Assembly: GCF_018613755.1 (NCBI RefSeq)
Contig: NZ_JAGGPP010000030.1
Span: 1-40,503 of the forward strand
Direction: 5' to 3'
Length of the DNA: 40,503 nucleotides
Origin: Arthrobacter sp. ISL-72
Lineage (GTDB): Bacteria; Actinomycetota; Actinomycetes; Actinomycetales; Micrococcaceae
Part shown: positions 22,338 through 31,408 of the stretch, one piece after another
How positions within the stretch are numbered: position 1 is the stretch's first letter
Layout: each line of letters starts with the position of its first letter
The notes under the pieces: generated by a model
Told to the model about the DNA's origin: nothing
What the model saw: only the letters and a program-made list of their open reading frames with translations
Databases searched by the model: none
Position numbers and translations under genes: made by a program

Positions 22338-23633
22338 CTATCCAATCAGCGTGGTGATGAGCCTAATGGAGGAGGCGATGATGGCGATGAGGCCGATGGC
22401 TGCGAAGAGGTTGTGCCACCACTTGTTGCGGAGGCCTCCCATGACGGAGGTTTTGTTGGCCATGATGACGATCAGGAAGCCCAGCAGGGGTGCGATGAGG
22501 ACGGTGAGCGACTGGGCGATGACGATGAGGCCCACGGGTGAGGCCTGGAAGGACAGGGTGATGATGAGGCCGAAGACCAGGATGACTCCGGTGAATATGC
22601 GGGGGGGTGATCCTGCCTTGGCTCCGCGGCCGAGGGCGTCCGAGAGCATGGTGCCGCCGGCGGTCGCGTTGGCGATCATGGATGAGAAGGCTGCTCCGGA
22701 GAGGCCTAGGGCGAACACTATAGCGCCGACGGGGCCTGCCAGGGGCGTGAAGACGGAGGCGAGGGCGTTAATGGTTCCAGCTTCGGCGCCGGTTTTGCCG
22801 AGCACTGCGGCGGCGACCATGATGACCAGGGCGGTCATGATGCCTGGGGCGACGATCCCGGGAACGGTGTCGACGAGGGTGATGTCACGGTAGTCGGCGC
22901 GTGTGCGCTTGTTTTCTTTGATGCCGTAGGACGTGTAGAAGGCGGCGTTGATGGAAAAGTTGGTGCCGACCAGGGCCACGATGAGGATTTCGCTGCCCGG
23001 GGGCAGTTGCGGGACCATGCCTTCCAGGGACCGGTACCAGTCCGGCTGGGCGACCACGGTGCTGGCGATGAAGGCCAGGGCCATGAGAACGACGATGACC
23101 AGGAGGGCTTTTTCGACGATGCCGTAAACGTTGCGGAAGGCCAGGACGAAGCCGACGGCGGCGGTGCAGACCACGGTCCAGATGACCGGAGATCCGCCGA
23201 AAATCAGGGAGAGTCCCAGGCCGGATCCGACGGCGTTGCCGACGGAGAACATGAGGGTGATGCCAAAGACGCCGAAGCCTGCCAGCACGCCGGCCCATTT
23301 GCCGAGGTGGTCTTTGATCGAGGTGATCAGGGAGGTGGGTGTTGCGATGCCGAGGCGGACGCTCATGTCGGTGAAGAAGATCATGAGGATCGTGGATACG
23401 GCGATGACCCAGACGAGGGTGTAGTCGAACCGGCTTCCGGCCTGCACGGCGGTGGTGAGGTTTCCGGGGCCGAACTGCCAGGCTCCGACCACGAAGGCAG
23501 GGCCCATGAGGGCGAGGTATCCCAGGAAAGTACGGTGTTTCTTGGTGGTGCTTGGTGCCTGGTTTCCTTGCTGGGTTGCCATCTGTTCTTCCCTGGTTGC
23601 GGGGTGGGTGATGGTCTTATTCTGCTCGCGCAT
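22338..23633 (-). CDS. Nramp-like membrane transporter lacking the canonical metal-site motifs
   Basis: A 431-residue protein with about 11-12 membrane segments and the Nramp layout. Transmembrane segment 1 reads GPGNLTTAVQAG (GPGN at residues 55-58) instead of the canonical DPGN, so the metal-coordinating Asp is absent. Segment 6 reads VGTNFSINAAFYTSYG (about 222-237) and lacks the MPH motif. It is therefore not an ordinary manganese/iron importer. Magnesium-type Nramp relatives or an organic substrate are possible. The ATG at 23633 has AAGGAGGA about seven bases upstream; a later ATG at 23582 is less supported. It follows a DapA-family lyase and a LacI repressor with three AACGTT sites, so co-regulation with the lyase is likely. 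A hairpin lies between them. Confidence 0.82.
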   Translation of the reverse strand: MREQNKTITHPATREEQMATQQGNQAPSTTKKHRTFLGYLALMGPAFVVGAWQFGPGNLTTAVQAGSRFDYTLVWVIAVSTILMIFFTDMSVRLGIATPTSLITSIKDHLGKWAGVLAGFGVFGITLMFSVGNAVGSGLGLSLIFGGSPVIWTVVCTAAVGFVLAFRNVYGIVEKALLVIVVLMALAFIASTVVAQPDWYRSLEGMVPQLPPGSEILIVALVGTNFSINAAFYTSYGIKENKRTRADYRDITLVDTVPGIVAPGIMTALVIMVAAAVLGKTGAEAGTINALASVFTPLAGPVGAIVFALGLSGAAFSSMIANATAGGTMLSDALGRGAKAGSPPRIFTGVILVFGLIITLSFQASPVGLIVIAQSLTVLIAPLLGFLIVIMANKTSVMGGLRNKWWHNLFAAIGLIAIIASSIRLITTLIG

Positions 23634-23701
23634 CGGCGAGTCCTCCTTATACAGCGACATTGCTGGGGGTCGTCCTTGACCGGGGTGGAGAGGATTGGAA
23701 C

Positions 23702-23726
23702 GGGTGGCGGGCCGGGCCCGCCACCC
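23702..23726 (-). other. GC-rich intercistronic hairpin
   Basis: Twelve-base arms with GGGTGGCGGGCC on one side and a perfect partner on the other lie between the lyase stop and the transporter start. There is no T-run after it on the minus strand, so it may tune expression or RNA stability rather than terminate. Confidence 0.5.
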
Positions 23727-23749
23727 TGAGGGATCCTGGGGAAGCGGGA

Positions 23750-24685
23750 TCAGGCGGAAACGGTGACGTTGCCGAGGTTGGCGGACTTCAGTGCCAGTGC
23801 GATTTCGTCGCCGGCGCCTTCCGCGAGGGGAAGCAGGGGCGGGCGGACGGTGGCGTGCTCGAGGATACCGCGGGCCACAAGGCCTTCCTTGAGGGCGACG
23901 GTACCCTCCATGTGGGAGCCGCGGTGATAGACGTTCTTGGTCACCGGCAGGAGGCGGTCAAGGATCGCCCGGGCGGCTGCGTAATCCTTGGCCTTGCCGG
24001 CTGCGATCAGCTCCACCAGCGGCTCCGGGGCGAGCCCGCCGTAGCCCACCAGGGCGCCGTCCACGTCGAACATGGTGTGCAACAGGTATTCGTCATGGCA
24101 GGTCAGGATCTGCAGGTCCGGGTAGGTGGCCCGCAGCACCGGGATCTCTGTGTCCCAGCGCTTCATGTTCCGCACGCCGTTCTTGGTGGCGAACACGCCT
24201 TCCATGCCGGCGATCTCGAGCTGGGTTTCCAGGTCGTAGGTGGCCTTGGTGGCGTCGGGGTACTGGAAGAGGATCAGCGGCAGCCCGGACGTTTCGTAGA
24301 TTTCCTTGTAGCGGGTCTGCGGTGCGCCCTTCTGGTACCCGAAGCGCAGCCAGCCGTGCGAGGGGTACACCAAACCGGCTGACGCTCCGGCTTCCACGGC
24401 CCGCTTGGCTTCGAGGGCTCCGACGGTGTTTCCCTCGCCGGTGATGCCGGCGATGATGGGGATCTCGCCGTTGACGGCGTTCTTGAACTCGCGGATCACC
24501 AGTGCCTGCTCGTCCTGGGTCAGGAAGGTTCCTTCGCCGGCGTGGCCCAGGACCACCAGGCCCTTGACGCCTTCAACGCTGGCCAGCCAGCCGCCGAGCC
24601 GGTGGATTGCCTCGACGTCGACGCTGCCGTCGCGGTTGAACGGGGTGACGGGGGCGGGGACCAGCCCGCGGAGATCGATGGTCAT
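23750..24685 (-). CDS. dihydrodipicolinate synthase/N-acetylneuraminate lyase family protein
   Basis: A 311-residue Schiff-base aldolase of the DapA family. The conserved GHAGEGTFLT (residues 48-56) replaces the usual GTTGE region, the catalytic Lys is Lys168 in VFATKNGVRN, and the general acid Tyr142 lies in LFQYPDATK. Such enzymes split or join 2-oxo acids. A true DapA is not likely because the gene sits in a catabolic operon with a LacI repressor and a transporter. KDG-type aldolase, sialate-lyase or oxo-acid dehydratase activity are possible and the sequence alone does not choose. It is transcribed from the LacI-controlled region toward the transporter. Confidence 0.85.
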   Translation of the reverse strand: MTIDLRGLVPAPVTPFNRDGSVDVEAIHRLGGWLASVEGVKGLVVLGHAGEGTFLTQDEQALVIREFKNAVNGEIPIIAGITGEGNTVGALEAKRAVEAGASAGLVYPSHGWLRFGYQKGAPQTRYKEIYETSGLPLILFQYPDATKATYDLETQLEIAGMEGVFATKNGVRNMKRWDTEIPVLRATYPDLQILTCHDEYLLHTMFDVDGALVGYGGLAPEPLVELIAAGKAKDYAAARAILDRLLPVTKNVYHRGSHMEGTVALKEGLVARGILEHATVRPPLLPLAEGAGDEIALALKSANLGNVTVSA

Positions 24686-24733
24686 TTGAGCTACCTCATG
24701 TCTTCTTTGATGGTCGGCAGTCCCGCTATGATG

Positions 24734-24798
24734 AGAACGTTTGCGGGAACGTTTTCATTCTGCAACGTGTCGTACCTCACTGTCAAGAGAACGTTTGC
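24734..24798. promoter_or_regulatory. three AACGTT-centred LacI-type operators
   Basis: AACGTT occurs at 24737-24742, 24748-24753 and 24790-24795, embedded in GAACGTTTGC or GAACGTTTTC. All lie between the divergent lyase and LacI genes. GNAAACGTTTNC-like sites are typical of LacI-family repressors. The third copy is just upstream of the regulator ribosome site, fitting autoregulation. Confidence 0.75.
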
Positions 24799-24847
24799 AA
24801 AAAGGAGGAATAGAGTGTCTCTAACAACACCGTTGAGGAGGATCGCC

Positions 24848-25873
24848 ATGGAACCCGCCGGACCAGGCACGACCGTCACGCTCAGGGACGTGGCCGCCGC
24901 CAGCGGCGTAAGCGTCTCGACTGCGAGCCGTGCCTTGGATGAACGGACGGCTTCGCGGTCTGCCGCCGCGGCCCATGTCCGGAAAGTAGCCGAAGAACTC
25001 GGCTACCGACGGAACTCCTTCGCCTCAAGCCTGCGCCGCGGCGAAACGCGCACCCTCGGTGTGCTCGTGCCGCGGCTCAGCGACACCGTTATGGCCCTCA
25101 TGTTCGAGGAACTCGAGCGTGCCGCTTCGGACCGTGGCTACTTCGCCATGGTCGCCACCAGCGGGGATGACCCCGGGGACGAGAAACGGGCCGCCGAAAC
25201 CCTGCTTGACCGCAACGTGGACGGGCTGATCCTGGCCACCGCGCGCCTGGATGACGAACTGCCCCGGCTCCTGCGGCAACGGCATGTGGCCCACGCACTC
25301 GTGCTGCGGACCGACGGCGTCAGCCCCTCAGCCCTCGGAGACGACGAAGTCGGCGGATACCTCGCCGTCCGCCACCTCATCGACCTCGGCCACCGGGACA
25401 TCGCCGTCGTCACGGGACCATCATTTACTTCCACAGCCGTCGCACGCCTCGCCGGCGCCCGAAGAGCCTTCGACGAGGCAGGCATCGAAGTTCCCGCGGA
25501 ATGGATGCAGGCCGGCGGTTACGGCATCGAAAACGGGTTCGCCGCAGGGGAAAGCCTGCTCAACTCCGACCGGGAAAAACGGCCCACCGCCATATTCGCT
25601 GCCAATGACAACATCGCGCTGGGCATCATCGCGGCGGCACACCGCTACCGGCTCACCATCGGCGCGGACCTGGCCTTGGTTGGCTACAACGACACTCCCC
25701 TCTCCTCGCGGCTTCCCACCCCGCTAACCTCGGTCCGGGTTCCCCTGGACCAGATCGCCCGGACCGCCATCGACCTCATCACGGATCCGGACAAGGAACC
25801 CCGGGTCCGGAAATCCATGCCCACGCTCATCCCTCGTGCGTCCAGCGGCCAGCCCCGGCACGAGCACCGCTGA
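24848..25873 (+). CDS. LacI-family transcriptional regulator
   Basis: A 341-residue LacI/GalR protein. The N-terminal helix-turn-helix reads VTLRDVAAASGVSVSTASRAL, followed by hinge LGYRRNSFASSLRRG and a periplasmic-binding-protein-like domain ending VRVPLDQIARTAIDLI. It should bind the AACGTT sites in front of the divergent lyase gene, probably releasing on a sugar acid or oxo-acid related to the lyase substrate. I chose the ATG at 24848, with GAGGAGG five bases upstream. A GTG at 24815, 11 codons earlier, also has a strong AAGGAGG, so two starts are possible. The domain is complete. Confidence 0.88.
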   Translation: MEPAGPGTTVTLRDVAAASGVSVSTASRALDERTASRSAAAAHVRKVAEELGYRRNSFASSLRRGETRTLGVLVPRLSDTVMALMFEELERAASDRGYFAMVATSGDDPGDEKRAAETLLDRNVDGLILATARLDDELPRLLRQRHVAHALVLRTDGVSPSALGDDEVGGYLAVRHLIDLGHRDIAVVTGPSFTSTAVARLAGARRAFDEAGIEVPAEWMQAGGYGIENGFAAGESLLNSDREKRPTAIFAANDNIALGIIAAAHRYRLTIGADLALVGYNDTPLSSRLPTPLTSVRVPLDQIARTAIDLITDPDKEPRVRKSMPTLIPRASSGQPRHEHR

Positions 25874-25993
25874 TCCCGAAAAGTGCCGGGGGATTTTGCT
25901 GCCGGTACCTGCGCCCCGACTCTGGCTGGCGGGCGGTCTCCGGCGTATTCTTGATTCACCTCGCACCCTTGATAGCTGGACAGAGTGGCACCG

Positions 25994-28141
25994 ATGAAGC
26001 GCATTGGATCTGGTTTTGCCGCGGGCTTGGGCAGGCTCGTCGGATTCGTGGCCGTGAGCGCCATTTGCGGCGTACTGGCCGCCAGCCTGGTGCTTCCCAG
26101 TGTTGCTGCCGCCGGGATGACGGTGAGCAACTCGATTACCTTCTTCAACAGCCTTCCCGGCGAGCTGACAGTGGAACCGCCGGCCCAGTCCACCAAGATG
26201 GTCACTTCGGACGGCCAGCCCATCGCCACGTTCTATGAGGAAAACCGCGTGCGGGTCCCTCTCGACCAGATGTCGCCGTTCATTAAGGACGCGATCATCG
26301 CCATCGAGGACAGCCGTTTCTATGAGCATGCCGGCGTGGACCCCCAGGGCATCCTCCGGGCCCTAACGTACAACGTCACCGAGGGCGGCAGGCAGGGTGC
26401 TTCCACACTGACCCAACAGTACGTCACCAATGTGCTTAACGAGCGGTTTATCTCCTCGGACCAAAGCGAGGAAGTGATTCTCAGCGGGCAAAAGACGGTG
26501 GGCGACAAGGTTCGGGAAATGAAGCTCGCCATTGAGCTGGAAAAGAAGTTCACCAAGGACCAGATCCTCGAAGGCTACCTGAACATTGTGTTCTTCAACC
26601 GGGACGCCTACGGCATCGAAGCCGCCGCCCGACACTTCTTCAGCACGTCCGCCAAGGACCTCACCTTGCCCCAGGCTGCGCTGCTAGCCGGCCTGGTCAA
26701 CAGCCCCAGCTTCTACGACCCCGCCGTGCATCCGGAGAACTCGCTCCAACGCCGTAACCAGGTGCTGGACTACATGCTGGAACAGGGAAAGATCAGCCAG
26801 GCCGACCACGACGCCGCCGTCGCCACCGGGGTGGAGCTGAAGGTCTCCCCGGGCCGGCAGGGCTGCGCCGGCGCCGTCATGGCACCGTACTTCTGCGATT
26901 ACGTGTCCCACCTGATCCTCAACAACCCGGCCTACGGCCAGAACCCCCAGGACAGGGAGAGGCTGCTGTACCGCGGCGGCCTGACCATCGTCACCACCCT
27001 CGACAGCCGGCTGCAGGGCGCCGCGCAGGCCCAGGTGGATGCCACGGCAGGCGCCAATCCGGACAAATGGGGCGCCGCCCTGGTGACGATCCAGCCGGGC
27101 TCCGGCCGGATCCTCGCCATGGCGCAGAACACCGTGTTCCTCCCGCAGGAGGGTAAGTTCGACACCCAGTTGAATTTCAACGTCGATTCCAAGGATGCCA
27201 ACGGCAATGACCTCAACGGGGCCGGCGGGTTCCAGCCGGGATCCACCATGAAGCCGTTCACGTTCGCGGAGTGGCTGAATGAAGGCAAGCCCCTCAACGC
27301 CGAGGTTGATGCCTCCCGGCGGACGTATCCGCTCGACTTCCCCTGGCGGTCCAGTTGCGGCAAGGTCCTGGGCGGCTACAGCACGGCGCAGAAGAACGCC
27401 GGCCTGGGCACCGCGGACGACCTGCAGAACAATGACGAGGGCTACTACCGCCGCATGCCCATCGACTACGGCCTCTATAACTCCATCAACACCGCCACCT
27501 TCGCGACTGCCACGCAGCTGGACTTCTGCGGCATCCAAAAGATGGTGGACGCCGTCGGCCTCCACAGCGCCCTGGACGGTGCGCCGGTGAACATGCACCA
27601 GCTGGGCAACCTGCTCGGTGCCATCGGAGTGGCTCCGCTGCACCTGGCGAATGCCTTCGCCACGTTCGCCAACGACGGCCGCTACTGCGCTCCGATTGCC
27701 ATCGCCGACGTGAGCGACCAGGCGGGGCGGCACCTGCCCGCCGAAGCCAGTTCCTGCCGCAATGCGGTGAAGCCGGAGGTGGCACGCGGCGTCAATTCGG
27801 TGCTCCAGGAAGTACTGAAAAAGGGATCCGGGGTCTACATCGAACCGAAGGTCCAGAGCAAGGTACCGGTGGCTGCGAAGACCGGAACCTCCAACAACAA
27901 CGGCGCCACCTGGGTGGCGGGCTACACCACGGGCCTCGCGACGGGGTCGTTCTTTGGCGACACACTGGAGGGCCAGAAACGGGCCGGCCAGAACATCACC
28001 GTCAACGGCAAGTTCTACAAAGCCATCGACGGCTACATGCTTGCCGGACCCCAGTGGGCCAACTACATGATGCAGGTTGCCGGGCTCTACCCGGCGGCAC
28101 CCTTCCCCGGTCCCCCGGCCTCCATGAACAAGCCCAGTTGA
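25994..28141 (+). CDS. class A penicillin-binding protein (transglycosylase-transpeptidase)
   Basis: A 715-residue bifunctional peptidoglycan synthase. One N-terminal membrane anchor (about residues 12-40) is followed by a GT51 transglycosylase with Glu105 in AIEDSRFYEHAG and the GASTLTQQ motif. The transpeptidase has S417-x-x-K420 in PGSTMKPF, SIN at 497-499 and K629-TG in AAKTGTSNN. It builds glycan strands and crosslinks peptides outside the membrane. No PASTA repeats are present. I chose the ATG at 25994; a GTG at 25985 adds MAP and neither has a good Shine-Dalgarno sequence. It stands alone, unrelated to the flanking sugar operons. Confidence 0.9.
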   Translation: MKRIGSGFAAGLGRLVGFVAVSAICGVLAASLVLPSVAAAGMTVSNSITFFNSLPGELTVEPPAQSTKMVTSDGQPIATFYEENRVRVPLDQMSPFIKDAIIAIEDSRFYEHAGVDPQGILRALTYNVTEGGRQGASTLTQQYVTNVLNERFISSDQSEEVILSGQKTVGDKVREMKLAIELEKKFTKDQILEGYLNIVFFNRDAYGIEAAARHFFSTSAKDLTLPQAALLAGLVNSPSFYDPAVHPENSLQRRNQVLDYMLEQGKISQADHDAAVATGVELKVSPGRQGCAGAVMAPYFCDYVSHLILNNPAYGQNPQDRERLLYRGGLTIVTTLDSRLQGAAQAQVDATAGANPDKWGAALVTIQPGSGRILAMAQNTVFLPQEGKFDTQLNFNVDSKDANGNDLNGAGGFQPGSTMKPFTFAEWLNEGKPLNAEVDASRRTYPLDFPWRSSCGKVLGGYSTAQKNAGLGTADDLQNNDEGYYRRMPIDYGLYNSINTATFATATQLDFCGIQKMVDAVGLHSALDGAPVNMHQLGNLLGAIGVAPLHLANAFATFANDGRYCAPIAIADVSDQAGRHLPAEASSCRNAVKPEVARGVNSVLQEVLKKGSGVYIEPKVQSKVPVAAKTGTSNNNGATWVAGYTTGLATGSFFGDTLEGQKRAGQNITVNGKFYKAIDGYMLAGPQWANYMMQVAGLYPAAPFPGPPASMNKPS

Positions 28142-28172
28142 GTTTGGACGCCAGCAAGCGCCCAATTAGGGC

Positions 28173-28907
28173 CTAAGGCAGCCCCATCGCGGTGCGGACC
28201 TCGTCGAGGATGGCATGCATGGCCGTCTCCGCGGTACCGGCATCGCCGGCTGCCACCGCCGCCGCCACCGCCTCGTGTGCTGCCAGCGCTTCGGGACGCG
28301 GTTTGAAGGGCATCAATCCCTGCTGGGTCCGGCTGGACAGGACCTCGGCCACCATGCCGTCCAGGGCCTTGAACATTTCGTTGCCGCAACTGTGCAGGAG
28401 CAGGCTGTGGAAAGCGATGTCGGCTTTGAGGAAGGCCTCGAGTTCCCCCGCTTCGCCCAACCGCCTAAGTTCGGCAGCGAGCGCCGTGAGCTGACGGCGT
28501 TCCGCTGCTCCGGCGCGCCGGGCGGCACCGGCTGCCGCGATGGGCTCGACGGCGATCCGGAGTTCGGTGAGGCTGCTGTACTGTTCGGCCCGCCGGCCGG
28601 ACGCCAGCCGCCACCGCACCAGCTTGGGATCGAAAACGTTCCACAGCTCCGGGTCCTGCACCACAATGCCAACCCGCCGCCGCGAATACACCAGGTTCAT
28701 CGACTCCAAAACACGCATGGTGTCCCGCGCCAGGGTGCGGGAGACGTTGTAGTGCTGCTGCAGGTCATCCAGGGTCAGGCGGCGGCCCGGGGCCAGCTCC
28801 CCTGAGACGATGGCTTCGCCGAGCGCATCCAATATCCGCAGGTGCAGGGCGGGAACCGCCCCCTCATCGTCATTTGTCCCTGCGTGGTCTTCTGTCGCCG
28901 TCGACAT
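28173..28907 (-). CDS. GntR-family regulator (FCD), gluconate operon type
   Basis: A 244-residue GntR protein with an N-terminal winged helix (LHLRILDALGEAIVSGELAPGRRLT through SRTLARDTMRVLESMNLV, residues 21-74) and an FCD ligand domain in which KADIAFHSLLLHSCGN and HAILDEVR supply helices of the usual type. It is divergent from gntK and gntP, so it likely represses gluconate uptake and phosphorylation, in the manner of GntR/GntR1-type regulators. No clear palindrome was found in the 190-bp divergent region. Convergent with the PBP gene, 31 bases away. Confidence 0.87.
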   Translation of the reverse strand: MSTATEDHAGTNDDEGAVPALHLRILDALGEAIVSGELAPGRRLTLDDLQQHYNVSRTLARDTMRVLESMNLVYSRRRVGIVVQDPELWNVFDPKLVRWRLASGRRAEQYSSLTELRIAVEPIAAAGAARRAGAAERRQLTALAAELRRLGEAGELEAFLKADIAFHSLLLHSCGNEMFKALDGMVAEVLSSRTQQGLMPFKPRPEALAAHEAVAAAVAAGDAGTAETAMHAILDEVRTAMGLP

Positions 28908-29097
28908 CCTGTGAAGCCTCCCTCTGCGCCTCGGCGCCCGCTTCCAGTCTAGGCCAAGAACGTAAAAGGTATGATCTGTGTAACAAAAAGATACTACTTA
29001 TCGCTTCGAATGGTGCTATCTTATTTTCCTATCCAGTGTCAGCCGCTGGACTGAGCTTCATTGCGAAGCCAACGACGTCTTCTACGGAGGTAGAACA
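28908..29097. promoter_or_regulatory. AT-rich divergent region between the gluconate regulator and gntK
   Basis: About 190 bases without a gene. The part from about 28960 to 29035 is clearly richer in A and T than the surroundings and should hold promoters for both directions. I could not name -35/-10 boxes or an operator with confidence. Confidence 0.45.
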
Positions 29098-29643
29098 ATG
29101 AAGTTTCCTGCCATGCATTTGGTAGTCATGGGTGTCGCCGGAGCCGGCAAGTCCACCATCGCCGGCGCCCTCTCACGGGATCTCGGCTGGGCCATGGCCG
29201 AAGCAGACCAGTTCCATCCGGAGTCCAACATCGCCAAGATGAATGCCGGAACGCCGCTCCAGGACGAGGACCGCTGGCCCTGGCTGCAGTCGATCCGCGA
29301 CTGGATGACCGCCCAGGCCGCGGAAGGACACTGCACCGTACTGACCTGCTCCGCCCTGAAACACAGCTACCGGGAACTGCTGTCCCAGGCCGAAGGCCGT
29401 GTGGTGTTTATCCACCTCGACGGTGATCCCGCCCTGCTCGGCGAGCGCATGCGCGGACGCGAGGGCCACTTCATGCCCGTGACGCTCCTGCCAAGCCAGC
29501 TGGCCACACTGGAACCGTTGATGCCAGAAGAACTCGCCGCCGGAAGCATGCGGCTCGAGATCACCCGCACGCCCGAAGAACTGGTGCAGGACATCAAGGC
29601 GGCCCTTCAGCTGCCGGCCGGCCACGCCCCCTGTACCTCCTAA
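29098..29643 (+). CDS. gntK: gluconokinase
   Basis: A 181-residue P-loop kinase. The Walker A motif is GVAGAGKST at residues 12-20, then EADQFHPESNIAKMNAGTPL, DRWPWL and CSALKHSYRELL, all standard for GntK. It phosphorylates gluconate to 6-phosphogluconate for the pentose phosphate route. The ATG at 29098 has GGAGG about seven bases upstream. gntP follows after 40 bases, so uptake and phosphorylation are co-expressed. Confidence 0.94.
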   Translation: MKFPAMHLVVMGVAGAGKSTIAGALSRDLGWAMAEADQFHPESNIAKMNAGTPLQDEDRWPWLQSIRDWMTAQAAEGHCTVLTCSALKHSYRELLSQAEGRVVFIHLDGDPALLGERMRGREGHFMPVTLLPSQLATLEPLMPEELAAGSMRLEITRTPEELVQDIKAALQLPAGHAPCTS

Positions 29644-29683
29644 TCTCCCAACACCCCCAACACATCTGTTTCAAAGGAGAACC

Positions 29684-31087
29684 ATGACCATCGAAGGATG
29701 GACTCAAACCCTCGGCGCAGGTCCCCTGCTGCTGATCGCCGGCGCCGCCATCCTGGTGCTGCTGTTCCTCATCATCAGGCTGCGCATGCACGCCCTGCTG
29801 GCCCTGATCCTTATCAGCCTGGCCACCGCCTTCGCCACCGGCATCCCCGCGGACAAAGTGGTTCCGGTGCTGGTCAACGGGTTCGGCAGCACACTGGGCA
29901 CGGTGGCCCTGCTGGTCGGCCTGGGTGCAATGCTCGGCCGCATCGTGGAGACCAGCGGCGGCGCCAAGGCGCTGGCAGACTACCTCATCAACCTCTTCGG
30001 CGAAAAGCGTGCCCCGTTCGCGCTGGGCCTTGCCTCGCTGATCTTCGGTTTCCCCATCTTCTTCGACGCCGGCCTGGTGGTCATGCTGCCCGTGGTCTTT
30101 GCGGTGGCCCACCGCCTCGGCGGCGGCGTGCTGCGCTACGGCCTGCCCGCCGCAGGCGCGTTCTCCGTGATGCACATCTTCCTGCCCCCGCACCCGGGCC
30201 CGGTCTCGGCGGCAACATTCTTCGAAGCCAACGTGGGCCTGGTGATGATCGCCGGCCTCATCACCGCCATCCCCACCTGGTACGTCACCGCGTACCTCTA
30301 CGGCCTGTGGACCGGAAAGAAGATGGTCCTCCCCGTGCCCGAACTGCTGGGCCACGCTGACCGGGCCGCCGAAGAGAACCCGCCGCGCTTCCGCACCATC
30401 GTGGGCGTGCTGCTCCTTCCGCTGGTCCTGATCTTCCTCAACACCGGACTGAGCACCCTGGCTTCCTCCGGCGTCCTCCCGGCGTCCGTCAAGGGCGAAG
30501 CCTGGTTCCAGATCCTGCGCACCCTGGGTGAAACGCCGGTGGCACTGCTGATCGCCGTGCTGGTGGCCATGTTCGTCCTGGGCCGGCTCCGGGGTTCCCG
30601 CGGCGCCACCCTGGAAAAGCTGCTGGAATCCTCGCTGGGCCCGGTGTGCTCGGTCATCCTGATCACCGGCGCCGGCGGCATGTTCGGCGGGGTGCTGCGT
30701 ACCTCAGGCATCGGCGCCGCCCTCGCTGATGTGCTGGGCGACGTGGGCATCCCCCTGCTCCTCGCAGGCTTCCTCATCTCGGCCATCCTCCGCATCGCCC
30801 AGGGTTCGGCAACGGTGGCACTCACCACCACCGCCGGGCTGATCGCTCCGGCCGTGGCCGCTGCCGGCCTGAACGGCATGCAGGTGGCTGCCCTGGTAAT
30901 TGCCGTGGCTGCCGGTTCCGTGGTGGTTTCCCACGTCAACGACTCCGGCTTCTGGCTGGTGGGCCGCTTCTTCGGCATGGACGTCAAGACCACCCTGAAG
31001 ACCTGGACGGTAATGGAAACATTTATCGGCGTCATGGGCTTCGCCATCGCTGCAGCGATCTTCGGAGTGGCGGGCCTGGCCGGCTAG
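29684..31087 (+). CDS. gntP: gluconate:proton symporter, GntP family
   Basis: A 467-residue membrane protein with about 12-14 segments. GFGSTLGTVALLVGLGAMLGRIVETSGGAKALA, FGFPIFFDAGLVVMLPVVF, and HPGPVSAATFFEANVGLVMI are GntP hallmarks, and VVSHVNDSGFWLVGRFFGM near the C-terminus is the family signature. It imports gluconate with protons. AAAGGAG precedes the ATG at 29684. It ends the gluconate operon ahead of the hairpin at 31116. Confidence 0.94.
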   Translation: MTIEGWTQTLGAGPLLLIAGAAILVLLFLIIRLRMHALLALILISLATAFATGIPADKVVPVLVNGFGSTLGTVALLVGLGAMLGRIVETSGGAKALADYLINLFGEKRAPFALGLASLIFGFPIFFDAGLVVMLPVVFAVAHRLGGGVLRYGLPAAGAFSVMHIFLPPHPGPVSAATFFEANVGLVMIAGLITAIPTWYVTAYLYGLWTGKKMVLPVPELLGHADRAAEENPPRFRTIVGVLLLPLVLIFLNTGLSTLASSGVLPASVKGEAWFQILRTLGETPVALLIAVLVAMFVLGRLRGSRGATLEKLLESSLGPVCSVILITGAGGMFGGVLRTSGIGAALADVLGDVGIPLLLAGFLISAILRIAQGSATVALTTTAGLIAPAVAAAGLNGMQVAALVIAVAAGSVVVSHVNDSGFWLVGRFFGMDVKTTLKTWTVMETFIGVMGFAIAAAIFGVAGLAG

Positions 31088-31115
31088 CCCGACTAAAGCA
31101 CCTCAAGACAACGCA

Positions 31116-31153
31116 GAAAGAACGACGACGGAACCTCCCGCCGTCGTTCTTTC
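31116..31153 (+). terminator. terminator after gntP (GACGACGG-type hairpin)
   Basis: Twelve-base arms GAAAGAACGACG / CGTCGTTCTTTC close a stem. It shares the CGACG...CGTCG core with the hairpins at 33441 and 37216. Confidence 0.75.
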
Positions 31154-31355
31154 CGCTTAACGCCCGCTCAGCTCAACGCGGTTTCCAGGCCTAACCGCTT
31201 CCCCGTACCCGGTGAGCAGCCTGTCATCTTGCCGAAACGTCCCGCATTTGGCCACCCCCTATCACCTGGAGGCGGGCCGCCCTCCCGGGGGCCCCGTCAT
31301 TGCAAGGATTCCGCGCCGACAGGCCGTACGCAGCAGCCACAGCTAAGAGGCGCCG

Positions 31356-31371
31356 TTAACATGCCTGAAAC
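31356..31371 (+). promoter_or_regulatory. GlnR-like box TTAAC-N6-GAAAC
   Basis: TTAAC, six bases, GAAAC. The actinobacterial GlnR site is GTNAC-N6-GNAAC; this matches in nine of the ten defined positions or nearly so. It lies 160 bases before the amt start. A weaker third candidate, GTCAT-N6-GAAAC, lies at 31223-31238. Confidence 0.5.
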
Positions 31372-31408
31372 AAGGTGGTCACGTGATCTTCACGCACGCT
31401 CCGTTCCT

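Noticed and set aside
28159..28172. GCCC-AATTA-GGGC hairpin between the PBP and GntR stops
   Set aside because: Only four paired bases; too weak to call a terminator.
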